DNA from: Psoroptes ovis
Taxonomy: Eukaryota > Arthropoda > Arachnida > Sarcoptiformes > Psoroptidae
Length of the DNA: 64,000 bases
Reading direction: 5' to 3'
Assembly: GCA_002943765.1 (NCBI GenBank)
Contig: PQWQ01000030.1
Coordinates: forward strand, 250,501 to 314,500
Under the pieces are notes generated by a model. It had not been told where the DNA came from. It worked only from the letters and a program-made list of their open reading frames with translations, and ran no database searches. This document shows, piece after piece, positions 23,349-37,382 of the stretch. Every line of letters begins with the position of its first letter. Position 1 is the first letter of the stretch. Position numbers and translations under genes: made by a program.

Positions 23349-26300
23349 ATATTTTCATTATGATTGAAATTATTTTCAATCATTCAAAATCAATAAAAAA
23401 TAGAATAAAAATTTAAATTTTCAATCATTCAATCATTCAAATTCAAATATTTCAACTTTCTCATTGATGAAGCTTTTTACATAATAATTTTGTTTTTGCC
23501 AGGATTTTTTTTCAGTTATTTCAAGGTGGTTATGTAAGAACCATATAAAAACATCTATTGTTGTTTTGCATATTTGATTCGATTGAATTGTTTTCAATGA
23601 AATGAAAAACGTATGATATCATTAAAATTATTTTATAAATCTGAAATCGATTATTCATTTCAATTGAATCGTAATGAAATGAAAAAAAAATATTTTCCAT
23701 TTACCCGTAAATTGATCGATTCATCATTATAAAACTATGCGAAAATAAAAATTTGAAAAAATTAAAATGAATGTAATTTTCTATGTGTGCATTCAAATTT
23801 ATCAAATTTTAAATTTGATGACCATATGTCCAAATATTTTTCAATTATATTTAGTCAACGATAATAGTCAATGATAATAATCACCTTTGATGATGAACTG
23901 AGAATGATTTTTGCATGATTGATTCTATTTTTTTCATTCGAATTGATTTGCATTTGTTTCATTCAGAATTTCTTATACATATATATTTTACACTCAATTT
24001 CAAATAAAGTAAAGTGAAGCACGAAAAGCATCACTTAATTCAATGCGTTCTTAAAGCAGAAATAAATTTCATTCAAAAATCCATAATCTGAAATAAAATC
24101 CAATAAATTTTATTTCATTTGAATGGTTTTTTGTGTGTGTGTGTGTGGTTCAATCACCTGAAAATTGTTCTCGTTTTATTTATATTTTGAATAAATCACC
24201 TATTTTTTTCAGTGGAGCATTTTGAATTTTTTAAATTTTATCAAAGATTTATTTTTGGTTTGTCAAATTAATTCCAAAATGGATGGAAATCAAACAAGCC
24301 TGTTTCCACTTTATAAATTCATATTCAATTCTATGTGATCGTGTCTCAATTCAATTCAATTTGCCACAAAAATCATTTCCATTTTACGGTTGTTGTTGTT
24401 GTTGTTTCTTTGGTTGTTTGATAATTTCAAATTAGATTAACTCTAACTTATTTCATTCTATTTGAAAAAGTATAAATAAATAAATCAATGATGTAATGTG
24501 ATTTGCACACAATTCAATGATTCAATTTATCATTATTTATATTAAAATTCACAGTTTGTATCATCATCATCATCAATGGTTACCACCACCATCATCAAAC
24601 TATTGAAAATTTATATATTTTATACATTTGCAAAGTGTTTCAATGAATCACATGATGCACATGCAATGCATTTTTATAAATATATTTTTTGTATTTTCCT
24701 TCGATGCACTCAATTTATTTCGAGGCAAATTTCAGATTTTTGGATGAATGAATGATGCCTAATCATAGTTCAATGGTGAACAAAAATGAATGTTATTTGA
24801 AAGATTTGTTAAAAAGAGAAAATCTGAACATGAAAAATTGATTTCAAGTGATTTTTCCATTTCTTAAATCAAATTTTTCAACAAGTCGAAAATCTTTATT
24901 TTTTGAACTTGAATTTTCCAATATTTTCCCCGATTAAAAAAATGCAAAGGTTCAATATTTCAAAGGTTTAATCCCTTTGGCACCAACAACACAACACAAA
25001 ATCGAAAAACATGTAAACATACTTGAAATTGTTTTATACATTAAATTCGAATGATTTTCATTTTTCTTAAACAAACGATTTAAATTTGTGAATATGAATA
25101 CATTTGAAAAAGTATTTGTGTTTGTGAAATTAAATAGTTGTCCAGAAATTCAATGATCAAATACACTAACCAAACAAACAAATAAATAAACTAAATAAAT
25201 CCTTACTAGATTAATCGATAAATACACCAAAAAGAAGCCGATGACCGACCGAAACAATTTTTGTATGAAGAAAAATGCGACAAACAAAATAAAAAGAAAA
25301 AATTCAAATAAACAGAAATTCAGTTTTTTGTGAAATTTTAAAAGGTGTTTAAAGATTCAAAAGGTGCGAAATTCAGTAGCAAGTAGTGGTGGCGGTGGCG
25401 GTGGTTTTTCAATTTTTTCTTTTGAAAAAATTATATTCTTTGTTGTTCTATTATTATCATTAAACATTTGTCCCCGACAATCGATTCGGCACCAAGAGAA
25501 GAAATCAGATCTAAAATAACATATCAATACACAATTTCAACAATTGAAAAACGATTGTATTCAATTAACCCGACCAAAAAAACGACAAAACACCTAATCT
25601 ATGAATTTTTTCTTAGAAATTGAGATGAATAGAAAGCAAAACACTTTCGCCAAAAATAATATCGCCGATATTTATTATTCGTTTGGTAGATCAATATATT
25701 CATAGATCAAACAAATTAAGCCGAAAATATCGATAAAAAAAATCAAATGGGAAAATAATGATTCAACGGTTTTTACTTTTTGAAGATATTCATTTCACTT
25801 AACCAATTCATTAAAATGGAAAAATTTTATATGAAGCCTTAGAAGCATTAAAGGTGAAAAAATTTTGATCGATAGAAATATTGAGATTCAATAAACAACA
25901 ACAAAAGAATAATTGTTGTTTCGAGAATAATAAAACCAACAAACTGATGATGATGTATTGATCATTGATCATTGATAAAATGACCGATACATTAAAATAT
26001 TTTATTCATTCATTTATTCAATTCATTCTAAGCTTCATTCACATTATCAGAAAATATTTGAAATTAGATTGATCATCATACAAAAATCATATCGATTCAT
26101 CAAAAATGTTTCATTGATCATTCTTGGAAACATTTTTGTTTGGATGTTCTTGTTTTTTTTCTATTTCAGAAATTTCAAAAACATTCCATTCACATTTCAT
26201 CGTTTGATGATCAAAACATGGCAAAAAAATAAGAATTTCTTTCATCACCTTTTTTTGTAAATCAATCAGAAGCAATGTTTCTACATTCAAAAAATGCCGG

Positions 26301-26610
26301 TTTTTCATTATTTATTTGGTCATGGAAATTCCCGAAAAAATTCATACCATTCAAGCATTTAAACCAGCTTTCATCATCCAACAAACGAAAGTTCATCAAT
26401 CATCGATTCAAGTCAAAATTCATTACGAACGAATGAGCTTCTTCTTTTGTTTATTATTATTACTGGTTAACGATGAATTTAAAGACTATTCCTTTCTTTT
26501 TAATGATAAAATTGATGATAATAAAATGGCGAGACATACAAACAAACAAAACGAACAAATAGCTTGGATAAAATTGAATTTAAATGTCATTTTGTATGAA
26601 GAAAATAATA

Positions 26611-26690
26611 TTAGAATGTCCGAAAAGTTCTTGCCGATTTTCCAATGATTTTCTACGATATAACCAGCAAAAATTTTCCGGACAATCTAA
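26611..26690 (-). mobile_element. hairpin MITE, ATATCG-loop subfamily
   Basis: The ends TTAGAATGTCCGAAAAG and TTTTCCGGACAATCTAA flank a loop reading CTACGATATAACCAG. Confidence 0.8.
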
Positions 26691-26921
26691 TAATTGTATA
26701 TATTTGTCGATCAACAAAAAATATACCAAATAATAATGGAGAATATAATGTATATAATATCATCTATAAAATATTAAAAAAATCGCATTCATCATTTAAA
26801 CATTAAACATTATTATTATAATTATTATTGATTATTAATAGTGTTGAATTGCGGCCCCGAAAATATTTTTTGGTCATTTTGGATTTTGATTTTCGCATAA
26901 ATTCAAAAAATGATAAAATAT

Positions 26922-27330
26922 ATGTAATAGAAATGGTAGTTATTGATCTAAAGGGATGTTATTTAACATCATTAATTTTTAAATCGTTAGCTTAATGATG
27001 ATAATGTTTAGCTGATTACCATATTTGGCAAAAAAATTCCAATTTAATCACATTGGCTAAACATGCACATCGTTATGATTTAAAGTATTCAAAACATCCT
27101 CGATTTAATTACCTTTCTATCACATTCCTTTCTCATAATGTATATATTTTCCGTCATTTTAATCAAAATGGTAAATTTTTTCCAATTATTATTCAGTCAG
27201 TCGTTATTTTCATCAAATGTTGTCATTGTCATTGTCATTATCATTTTTATCAATAAATAAAATTTTTACAAAAAAAAAAAAAAAAGTTAAATTCAACCAA
27301 AATTGCGCTCTCCACCACGTATATCTTATA
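26922..27330. repeat. duplicated segment, copy 2
   Basis: Near-identical to 778-1227 but with a single A-run in place of two A-runs separated by about 30 bp. The 10-bp word TATATGTAAT occurs at both its edges (26919-26928 and 27331-27340), as a target-site duplication or microhomology would leave. No protein-coding signal is credible inside it. Confidence 0.85.
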
Positions 27331-27669
27331 TATATGTAATTTATATATTTTGGGTACCCTAGAATCATTCGGAATCTGTGTTTCGATGATAAAACACAAT
27401 ATGAATGAATGAATCCTAATGATGAGGAAAAAAAATACTCATTATTATCAAAAATGATTCATAAAGAAAAATTAATTGTCCACGCAAACCAAAATGACCA
27501 TCGCCCATAAATTGTCAGTGATAAATCAACCAAAATATTAAATATATTGTTATATCAATGAATTTTTCATATATGAAAAAAACGATTTAAAACCAGAAAT
27601 ATTTGAAAAAATAGAATATAGCAATAATGATTCGATAATAATCAAATTATTATTGTCCATGGTTATATA

Positions 27670-27749
27670 TTAGGCTGTCCAGAAAATTTTTGCCGATTTT
27701 CTAATTGAAAAACATTTGAAAATCGGCAAAAACTTTTCGGACAATCCAA
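27670..27749. mobile_element. hairpin MITE, AAAACATTTG-loop subfamily
   Basis: The ends TTAGGCTGTCCAG and CGGACAATCCAA enclose a loop with AATTGAAAAACATTTG, as in the 17862 copy. Confidence 0.85.
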
Positions 27750-28307
27750 TATTTGAGAATACAAGAATCATAAATGTCCTTTTGACAGTAGCACATTGAG
27801 TGTTTGAAAAACAAAAATCGTTGAAATAAGGTCTCTGAAAACCGCATCATTGTTTTACTCTTATTTATACCCAAGTAAAAATAATGTTGAATGCACATCA
27901 TTTGAACACAGTAAAGATAATAATAATAAAAATTGAGACAACAACAACATAATTCCATCATTATCATCATCATAAACATTACCAAAGTAGACCGAAATAA
28001 ACCGAAATAGGACCAAACATCATCATCATAATAATAATGACCGAACAATTAATTATTTTATTTTATTTCATTTTTTGAAAGAAACTTTTGTCGACGTTTG
28101 GTTAATGGTTAATATATGGAATATATATCGCCGAAAACAGGGAATTTTTCGGCCATATTTTATGACACAATTGAATTTATGATCATAAAAGAAATTGTGA
28201 GAAATTTTTCATGGACCATTTCCGCATCCTTAAATTTCAAAAAAAAGAAAAAAGAAATGCCATTTTGTGAGCGAAAAATAGACTTATATTTGGCTTGGCA
28301 AATATTA

Positions 28308-28389
28308 AATGGCTGTCCGAAAAGTTCATTCCGATTTATCACAATAGAGTTGCTCATGAAAATCGACGAGAACTTTAAGGACAATCTAA
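28308..28389. mobile_element. hairpin MITE, CTCTATTG-loop subfamily, degenerate ends
   Basis: The left arm GGCTGTCCGAAAAGTTCATT and the loop ACAATAGAGTTGCTCAT match the 8968 copy. The right arm (AACTTTAAGGACAATC) has decayed. Confidence 0.7.
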
Positions 28390-29091
28390 ATAATATCAAA
28401 TGTTGTTGGAATAAGATGATAATAATAGCGAAGCACCAAAGATACAAAGATATGATATTAATTACAATTTATAATGACAATAATAATTTCAGATTTCATC
28501 CTATTCTCATTTTTTTTTTTTTTTTGATGGACAAATGTGGTCAATTTTTCTTTTTGTTGTTGTTGTTGATGTCTTTTGTTTGAATTCATTCATTTTTCAA
28601 CCATTTGCAAACCATCAACAAAGAATATAGATGGATAAATTCTTTTTATCAATCATTACTCTCTCATATTATCATCAACATTCTGTTTTTATGGGTTTAT
28701 CATATAATGATAATTTGTTTTGGAGAATATATAAAAGATAATAATAATGTATTTATGACATGTTATTATTGTTGTTGTTGGTGGCCATCATCGTGTTGAC
28801 AACATGGACAATGACCATAAAAATGGATGGACAATATGAATCTTGTCTGGATGATGATGATGATTGCGCTTAATGGTTATAAATAACAAATAACCAATGA
28901 GATTGAGAGCAATGAGAAAAATGTCATTGTATTTTTGTATCAGAGCCATTAGAATTTGTTCAATGAATGTCTCGAGTTTTTTATATTTTTTATTTGTCTT
29001 CAAAAGAATGCAAGAATCGTCCCATAATTATTATAAGAACAATGAAAACTAATAGAAGAAAATAATTTCAAATGGCATGTAAACAATATGG

Positions 29092-30586
29092 ATAGCCTTA
29101 GATTTTTTCGATTTTTTGAAAATTTTCAAAGGCAATAGCCTTAGATTTTTTCGATTTTTTCAAAAATTTTGACGATGGATAGCCTTAGATTTTTTCGATT
29201 TTTTCGAAAATTTCCACGTACTATAGCCTTAGATTTTTTCGATTTTTTGAAAAATTTTGACGATGGTTAGCCTTAGATTTTTTCGATTTTTTGAAAAATT
29301 TTGACGATGGTTAGCCTTAGATTTTTTCGATTTTTTGAAAAATTTTGACGATGGTTAGCCTTAGATTTTTTCGATTTTTTCGAAAATTTCCACGTACTAT
29401 AGCCTTAGATTTTTTCGATTTTTTCGAAAATTTTGACGATGGATAGCCTTAGATTTTTTCGATTTTTTGAAAAATTTTGACGATGGATAGCCTTAGATTT
29501 TTTCGATTTTTTGAAAAATTTTGACGATGGTTAGCCTTAGATTTTTTCGATTTTTTGAAAAATTTTGACGATGGTTAGCCTTAGATTTTTTCGATTTTTT
29601 CGAAAATTTCCACGTACTATAGCCTTAGATTTTTTCGATTTTTTCGAAAATTTTGACGATGGTTAGCCTTAGATTTTTTCGATTTTTTGAAAAATTTTGA
29701 CGATGGTTAGCCTTAGATTTTTTCGATTTTTTCGAAAATTTCCACGTACTATAGCCTTAGATTTTTTCGATTTTTTCGAAAATTTCCACGTACTATAGCC
29801 TTAGATTTTTTCGATTTTTTGAAAAATTTTGACGATGGTTAGCCTTAGATTTTTTCGATTTTTTCGAAAATTTCCACGTACTATAGCCTTAGATTTTTTC
29901 GATTTTTTGAAAAATTTTGACGATGGTTAGCCTTAGATTTTTTCGATTTTTTCGAAAATTTCCACGTACTATAGCCTTAGATTTTTTCGATTTTTTCGAA
30001 AATTTTGACGATGGTTAGCCTTAGATTTTTTCGATTTTTTGAAAAATTTTGACGATGGTTAGCCTTAGATTTTTTCGATTTTTTGAAAAATTTTGACGAT
30101 GGTTAGCCTTAGATTTTTTCGATTTTTTCGAAAATTTCCACGTACTATAGCCTTAGATTTTTTCGATTTTTTCGAAAATTTTGACGATGGATAGCCTTAG
30201 ATTTTTTCGATTTTTTGAAAAATTTTGACGATGGTTAGCCTTAGATTTTTTCGATTTTTTGAAAAATTTTGACGATGGTTAGCCTTAGATTTTTTCGATT
30301 TTTTCGAAAATTTCCACGTACTATAGCCTTAGATTTTTTAGATTTTTTGAAAAATTTTGACGATGGTTAGCCTTAGATTTTTTCGATTTTTTCGAAAATT
30401 TCCACGTACTATAGCCTTAGATTTTTTCGATTTTTTGAAAAATTTGACGATGGTTAGCCTTAGATTTTTTCGATTTTTTCAAAAATTTTGACGATGGTTA
30501 GCCTTAGATTTTTTCGATTTTTTCAAAAATTTCCACGTACTATAGCCTTAGATTTTTTCGAAAATTTAAAAATTTCCAAAGACTAT
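29092..30586. repeat. minisatellite, about 34 units of 44 bp
   Basis: Each unit starts (T/A)TAGCCTTAGATTTTTTCG and ends either GACGATGG or CCACGTACT. These two classes are interspersed; a third, chimeric form (CGAAAATTTTGACGATGG) always follows a CCACGTACT unit. Units within each class are nearly identical apart from the degenerate first and last units. Because 44 is not a multiple of 3, no protein repeat is encoded. No spacers are present, so it is not a CRISPR-like array. Confidence 0.97.
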
Positions 30587-31389
30587 AAAATTTTAATTAA
30601 AAAAAGGCTTTTTGCAGTTACATATATTTTTATAATTTATATATTTTTCAAATCAGAGATCATTTCATATTATTTTTTCATCATTATCTAAAACCAACCC
30701 AAAAAATAATGATGAAAATTTGATAATTAAATGAATTTAAAAAAAAATAAATTCATTAATTATAATTGTAATTTGCGAAGAATTTAATGAGAGATGTTGT
30801 TTATTATTATATGGAAAACAAATGGAATAAACAAGTATAAACAAATAGCGAAATGCAAACATAAAACATAAACCCAAAAAGATAATTAGCAAAAATATTC
30901 ATTATGATAAATAAATCACATTTTGAACATTTATTCATACAAACAAACAAACAAATGAAATGAAATCAAATGAATAGATTTTTTTTTCGAAGCAATGATT
31001 ATCATGTGATGAATAAATGAATGAATGAATAAATGTTTATTTTATGTTTTTTTTTGTTCAGTAATTTTTGTTTGTTCAAAAAATAATGAAATTAAAATAT
31101 AAAACAATGAGACAACCAAACTAACAGCAGCAAACAAAATTGACAAAAGATTTTATTTTGTTTTTGCAAATATTCATAAAAATAGTCAATGTTTGCATTC
31201 GGTGCATTTGGTTTTTGTTGGGGATCACAGTTTTGGTTCATAGTAAGTTAAGATTTTTTGCTTACGCTTTGATGATCGCGATCATTGGTGAAAAATGAAT
31301 GGAAATGGAAATCGGAAAAAATCTGTATTTATGAATCTGTATTTTTATGAAAAAATGAAACGGCAAACAGTTGAAATATAAGATAAATA

Positions 31390-31469
31390 TTGGATTGTCC
31401 GGAAAGTTCTGGCCGATTATATCGTAGAAAATTATGAGAAATTCGGCAAGAACTTATCGGACAGCCTAA
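31390..31469 (+). mobile_element. hairpin MITE, ATATCG-loop subfamily
   Basis: The ends TTGGATTGTCCGG and CGGACAGCCTAA flank a loop with TTATATCGTAGAAAATTATG. Confidence 0.85.
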
Positions 31470-33598
31470 TAAAACAAATGTATTCAAATATTTTTGTCAA
31501 ATTCAAATTCAACATTTGTTTCACAATAAACAATTGTCATCATAGGCAAATAAATAAAATAACGGATTAAAATAATCAAACGAAAACGAAAAATCAAAAA
31601 TAATTGTCACCAAATAGTTATCATCATCATCACTATCATTTGCCATTGATGCACAACACCACCCTTGGATCTTTGGACGGATTAAAATATAATTATTTTC
31701 ACATTAAAAAAATAGAAAAAAAATAGGAAAAATAATTTAAATGTCATCATCATTGTTTGATATGATGTTTGTGACTCTTCCTATTGGATTCATTTGACAA
31801 AAACCGTTATTTTCGGGCGTTATGAAATGAAAAACAACAAATTTTCATTGAATTCAATGCAATTTTCATTATTTTGATTTATTTGAATCAAATTAATGCA
31901 TGAACAAATACATCTATTGATTTTTTTTTGGGAGCGGTGATGATGATTTTTTCCATTCATTTTGAATGGACTAAAATTCAAATTTATTTTTTTTCAAAAT
32001 TTCAAATTTGAAAAAAAATTTTTTTGAATGAAAACAAAAGTAAAATTATTTTCTTTTATCAATTGAATGTCAGTTGAAATTGAAAATCAAATCAAATCAA
32101 CCAATCAATGTATCGACACCCAGGGATTCTTTTTGGTATTTTTATCATTAAAATGATTTACATTTTCTTTTCAAAAAATATTTTAAAACATCCAAACATC
32201 ATTGAATTGACATCGCTGTCAATCATATTTACATATTTGTTTGTATGGAAAAATTGAAATAAAATAAATAAAAATGACAATCTCTAATATTCATTGAGCT
32301 TTATGTAGTGATTCTCATTCGAAACAAGAAACATAAAATCTGTGCACCGATTCGATTCATAGATGATTCGATTCATAAATGATTAAGGTCAAATCATATC
32401 CATTATTATTATTGGAATTATTTTTTCATTCAAATAAAACAAAACGGAAATCAAAATGAACGATTTTATCATCATCATTATTCGTTTTCAACGTATATTC
32501 AATTCAATTCATCATATTCGACGATATACCTTTGTGAAACGACATCAAACATCATCATCACTTACACATATTTTTCATCACTTTCAAATATTGTATTGTC
32601 ATTGTTTGTATTTTAATTCTCTACAATTCGCAGAAAGGAATCAATTGAAGAATAAAAAAAATGATTAATGTTATATGCCATTTATTTATGTTTTTCTTTT
32701 TTCTTTGATTCACAATTCACACAATTTATTCGTTAATGAATTCATTCAGATTCAAAGAGCTTTCAGAATGTCGAACATAAGGCGTGTGTGCTGGCTGGCT
32801 TGTGTGTATGCATGTGCGTAGTATTTGATACGTGCTATTTTTTTCACTAGGCACGTGTATCTAGTTATCGTTATCTCACTATTATTGTTGTTTTTGTATT
32901 GAAACATATCTTTTGGTCAAAGAATGTATGATGTATCTATTCTATTTTTTTTTTTTTTTGAATTTTTGAATAAAAGAATAGAATCCGGTCACGTGTTTTT
33001 CATCTGATGAATACAGCGATTCTATTCGGGTTTGGTTTGGTTACATCCATCTTTAGCCTTTGATTTTACAATTGTAAGCAATCGCTATTTATTCATTGAG
33101 ACATTCGACATCAATCGATAGATTATAATCTGTACATAATCATTCGCATTGAAAGGTATCGATAAAATGTCATTATATAACTTATTAATCACAGAAAAAA
33201 ATCAGAAAATGTTTCAATAATAAATTTTCTTTAAGAACTAAATTTTTGAAATTTTTACAATTTTTAATGTGAAAATAATAATGGTAACAACAACAACGGA
33301 ACGGTAATTTACCACCCATAGGTCCAATAGAAAATCAAGCAATAAACAAAACAAAAAACAAAAACATCGAATGTATGAGAATATTTTTAAAAATTAATTG
33401 TGTGGAAAACAAATTTTGAAGCAACTTTTAGAAATTTTGGTAATCTTCTTGTTCATCCCATAATAACAATATATATTCTCTAAAAGTATTATCATTTGTA
33501 ACAAGACAACAAAAAAAAAGAATAAATAAATAAATATCTTTCGGAATAAAAACATTTTTGATTTTTAGTTTGAATGCAGCAGCAAAGAAAGATTTTAC

Positions 33599-33680
33599 TG
33601 GGTTGTCCCATAAGTTGTTGCCGATTATATCGTAGAAAATTGGCGAAAAATCGGCAAAAACTTTCCGAACAACAACCTAA
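33599..33680 (+). mobile_element. hairpin MITE, CATAAG left arm
   Basis: The left arm GGTTGTCCCATAAGTTG is of the 18179 type, but the right arm AACTTTCCGAACAACAACC is not. The loop has TTATATCGTAG. Confidence 0.8.
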
Positions 33681-34481
33681 TACATTCATTCATTATATCT
33701 CATAAATTTAGCTTTTTACAAAAAATATATATGCATAAACATATCTATTTATTTTAAGACGATCATCATCATCTTTGCATTATTTGGATATTTATTATAA
33801 AAAATAAACATTAAAAAAGCTAGAAATATGGTCGTAATATGCACAAATGAAACAACCTGAATGAATGGATTAAAATGAATTGTTTCAAGAAAAAAAAAAT
33901 CGAATGGCAAAAATTCCAAACAAAGAATTCTTCTTCTCGAATATCAATTTCTCCTTTGGTTAATATGAGACGTGTATATTTCAGTGAAAAAATGACTATT
34001 CACTATTGCTAACTTCTAACTGCTAAGCTATTCACCATTGCATAGGATGATGCTATTTAAAATACCAAAAAAAGCCAAAAACAATTTTTGGATACAAATT
34101 ACCAAAGATTAAATTTATAAATACACTACACTGTGTTGGATGACGAGAAAAAAAAACGTAAATTAGAATTCATAGAATTCTTCGCGACTAAATGAAATAA
34201 AATGGAAATGATTCTCTGAATTAAAATGGTTATTCGTAGAATTATTATTTTATATTATTTTTGATGAACAAAATATATATTGATTTAGATTAATCACATA
34301 CACATAATCACATGCACACAAATGATCGTTTAACAAACAAACAACATGAATTGTTTTAATATCATTTTATTTTATATTTTTATTATTATTCATTTAGTGA
34401 ATCATCAAATTTAGTTTTTTAAATGATTCGTAAAGAATTAGCTCTTCTACGATTAGTTTAATAATATTATTCATCATTATA

Positions 34482-34563
34482 TTGGATACTCAGAAAAGTT
34501 TTTGCCGAATTTTCACATGTTTTTCAATCAAGTAAATCGGTAAAAACTTTACGGACAACCGAA
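34482..34563. mobile_element. hairpin MITE, AAAACATTTG-type loop, inverted
   Basis: The left end is decayed (TTGGATACTCAGAAAAG) and the right end is CTTTACGGACAACCGAA. The loop CACATGTTTTTCAATC is the inverse of the 17862 type. Confidence 0.7.
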
Positions 34564-36485
34564 TATTATCATTGGTCGTATTATTCACCATTCAAATGCC
34601 AAGTTAATCATCAAAGAAAATAAATTGAATTCTTGAAAATTTTCAATTTTCTTTGATGCTGATAGATGCCACCTTTGAAAAATATTATAAAAATTTAAAA
34701 ATCAAATCTGATTATCATTTTGGCAACTATCTGGTAGACATCTATTGAAAATAATGGGAAATTTTTGGCATTTTTGAATAAATTGAAAAACTTACTTTTT
34801 TAAATCATAAAATGATGATTATTTTGATAATAATTTTCATAATAATAATTTAATACAGCAGAGAAAAAAAACCAATATTAAAGATGATAATAATTAATAA
34901 TACAATTATGAATGATAATAATTTTACAAGTATAAATAATAATATTAATAATCGTTTTGATGGTGGCGATGATGATGGTGATGATGTATACTGATCGACT
35001 TGATCAATTAAACTAAACTACAACTAGCCAACTATCGATCACTATTTATATATGATTCAAGCCAGTGTAAAAATCAATGTTAAAAACAAGATGACTAATT
35101 AGTACAAGATGTTGATGAATAATGTTAAATCGACTCATCAACATAGAAACTATAGTCTCTATTCATCATATTTACTCTTCTATTTTTTTTTTTTTTTTTT
35201 GGTTTTGATAATTAGATAATTTCTTCTTTGATTAATTAATTTATTTATTTATTCAATTGATTTTCAAAATTTTTTAAAAATTTGTTTCGGTGTGTATTCC
35301 GGTTTGTTTGATGTATGTAAATGTGCTGTAAATGTTTGTTTTCTCAAAATTTGTTAATATAAAAAAAGGAAATATTTTGCTTTGTTTTTCATAAATATTT
35401 TGTATATTGATGATTTATATGTATGCGTTTATTTTGTTGTAAAATTTTTTTTTGTATGACAATTATTTCAGTGTCATTCAAACATGATTTTCATGATTAT
35501 TTTGAATTGCCAACAAAAATGAATGAATAATTTGCAATAATTTTGTGTTTTTGTTAATCACAGAGAATGAATGAATAAACACATTTATATTTCATAATTA
35601 TATTTTTGAAAAATTGAAAAATTTCATGTTCTTGTTGCTGCTGCTGCTATTTCTTATGATTTTTGCGAATTTTCTCATCAATCGATTTCACTTGAATAAA
35701 TCAAGAATAAATTATCTGTTTGTTTGTTTGACAACATAATTGATGATTTGATTTAATTAAACATCAACCATACACATCTTGATTATTTTTGTCATGTAAG
35801 TTTTTGATCTTTCGATTTTGTTTTAATTAGTTGAGTATATTAATAATTCTATGAATTATCATATTAAGTGTATGTATTTGGGGCTATAGATTTTTTGAAA
35901 ATTTAAAAATCATTTTTTGTTTGTTTTTTTGTTAGAAATAATAATTTTCACACCGATCAATTCAAGAGTATAGCCTTTGAGAGATAAACACATATATATT
36001 TAAAAGATAAAAGTTTAAAAAATTTGAAATAATACAAAGATTTGAAAAAAAAGGAGAAAAACACCTGAGTTGAAAATTGTATAAAATAGTTGGTCTGTGT
36101 GTGTGTATTGTTTGTTCAATAAATTAGCTAAATAAATCTGAATTATCCACGAATACTACTTCGATACTCCATCATTATTTTTTTCGTGTGTTTGGTGGAT
36201 TGAAAATTGTTTATTTTCTGTGAAAAAAGCTTATTCTGTGATCAATTACATCAATAAAAATGAATGATAATTGGCTTATTCCAATTCAATAATAATAAAA
36301 ATCTGTTTTTTTGTTTGAGATTTGTAAATATAATAATTATAATAATGATAATCAATAATAATAATAAATGAAATAAATTTGGAATTTGAATAATTATCAC
36401 TCAAAAACAAAGATTGATTCATTGCAGTTTGAAAATTGAAGAGAAATTCATTTAATCTCATGTTTTTTTGCTTGAAAATATATAA

Positions 36486-36566
36486 TTAGGCTGTCCGAAA
36501 AGTTCTTGCCAATTTTTCAATCATTTTCCGATGATATAATCGGCAAAAACTTTTCAGACAACTTAA
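36486..36566 (-). mobile_element. hairpin MITE, last before the TRIM71-like gene
   Basis: The ends TTAGGCTGTCCG and CAGACAACTTAA flank a loop reading CCGATGATATAATCGG. Confidence 0.85.
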
Positions 36567-37376
36567 TATTTATGTATTCGTGTATGAAAGCGAGAAAAAA
36601 ATCACAAAATGAAAATTCAAATTGAAATTGAATAAAAGATTCAAGATTATTCCTGATTAATAATAATTGATTGATCACTTTTTTTTAAAAAATTATTTTG
36701 AATAATAATAAAAACAATATTTTAAACTAACTGTCTGACCGAACCATTTATGCTATTGTTTGTAATTTGATTGAAACGAATCAGAAAAAAAAATTCATGA
36801 AATTTAAATTATAACCCTTTTGTTCAAATTATAAAGAACCTAATTTTTTTTTGTTGAACCTAGTTTTTTCGTTTGATTCAAAAATAAAAATTAATAATAA
36901 ACTAATATGACTAAAAACATAATAAATGTTTCAATTTGAAATGTGAAAAACTACTAAGAAGATAATTTTCAAAGGAATCACTGAGCTGATTGAATTCTTG
37001 TATCCAAGAACAAAGAGAAAAAACTTAAGAAATCTTTTTCAAGAAGAAAATCTATTATAGCGATTCATATATGATTAATATGAGTAGATTATGATGATTT
37101 GATAATGAAAATTTGTAAATTTGACAGGTTAATGTAGAAAAAAATTTTGTAAACTTTGTTCGGAACAAAGTTTTTGTGAATTTTCTTTAAATTGCCATTA
37201 TTTTTGAAATAAATGGCTCATATTCGAAGTTATTTTGAAGAGTTTCACATTTGAAAGTGTTATTAATGAATAATTGAATAAGTTATTTGTTGAAGATTTG
37301 TTGAAATTTGAAAATTTTGTATTTTAGTAAAAAGTTGATAATATTAGCACCCTAGAAACAATATTTGTATGAGTAC

Positions 37377-37382
37377 TTTATT
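37377..37382 (-). terminator. polyadenylation signal of the TRIM71-like gene
   Basis: TTTATT on the + strand reads AATAAA on the coding strand, about 30 nt after the stop at 37411. Confidence 0.6.

Larger units (their letters stand above)
17842..29091. other. gene desert, central part
   Basis: No convincing gene on either strand over about 11 kb. It holds ten hairpin MITEs (17862 to 28308), a 32-bp TACAGGG palindrome (21865), copy 2 of the duplicated segment (26922), a GT run near 24132-24147 and abundant ATTC/ATGA short tandem repeats. Nothing else was recognised. Confidence 0.6.

Noticed and set aside
25137..25156. possible solo arm of the hairpin MITE (AGTTGTCCAGAAA)
   Set aside because: Only about a dozen bases match and there is no second arm, so chance or extreme decay cannot be told apart.
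29092..30586. CRISPR-like repeat array
   Set aside because: Units are directly adjacent with no unique spacers, and the sequence is eukaryotic. It is a minisatellite.
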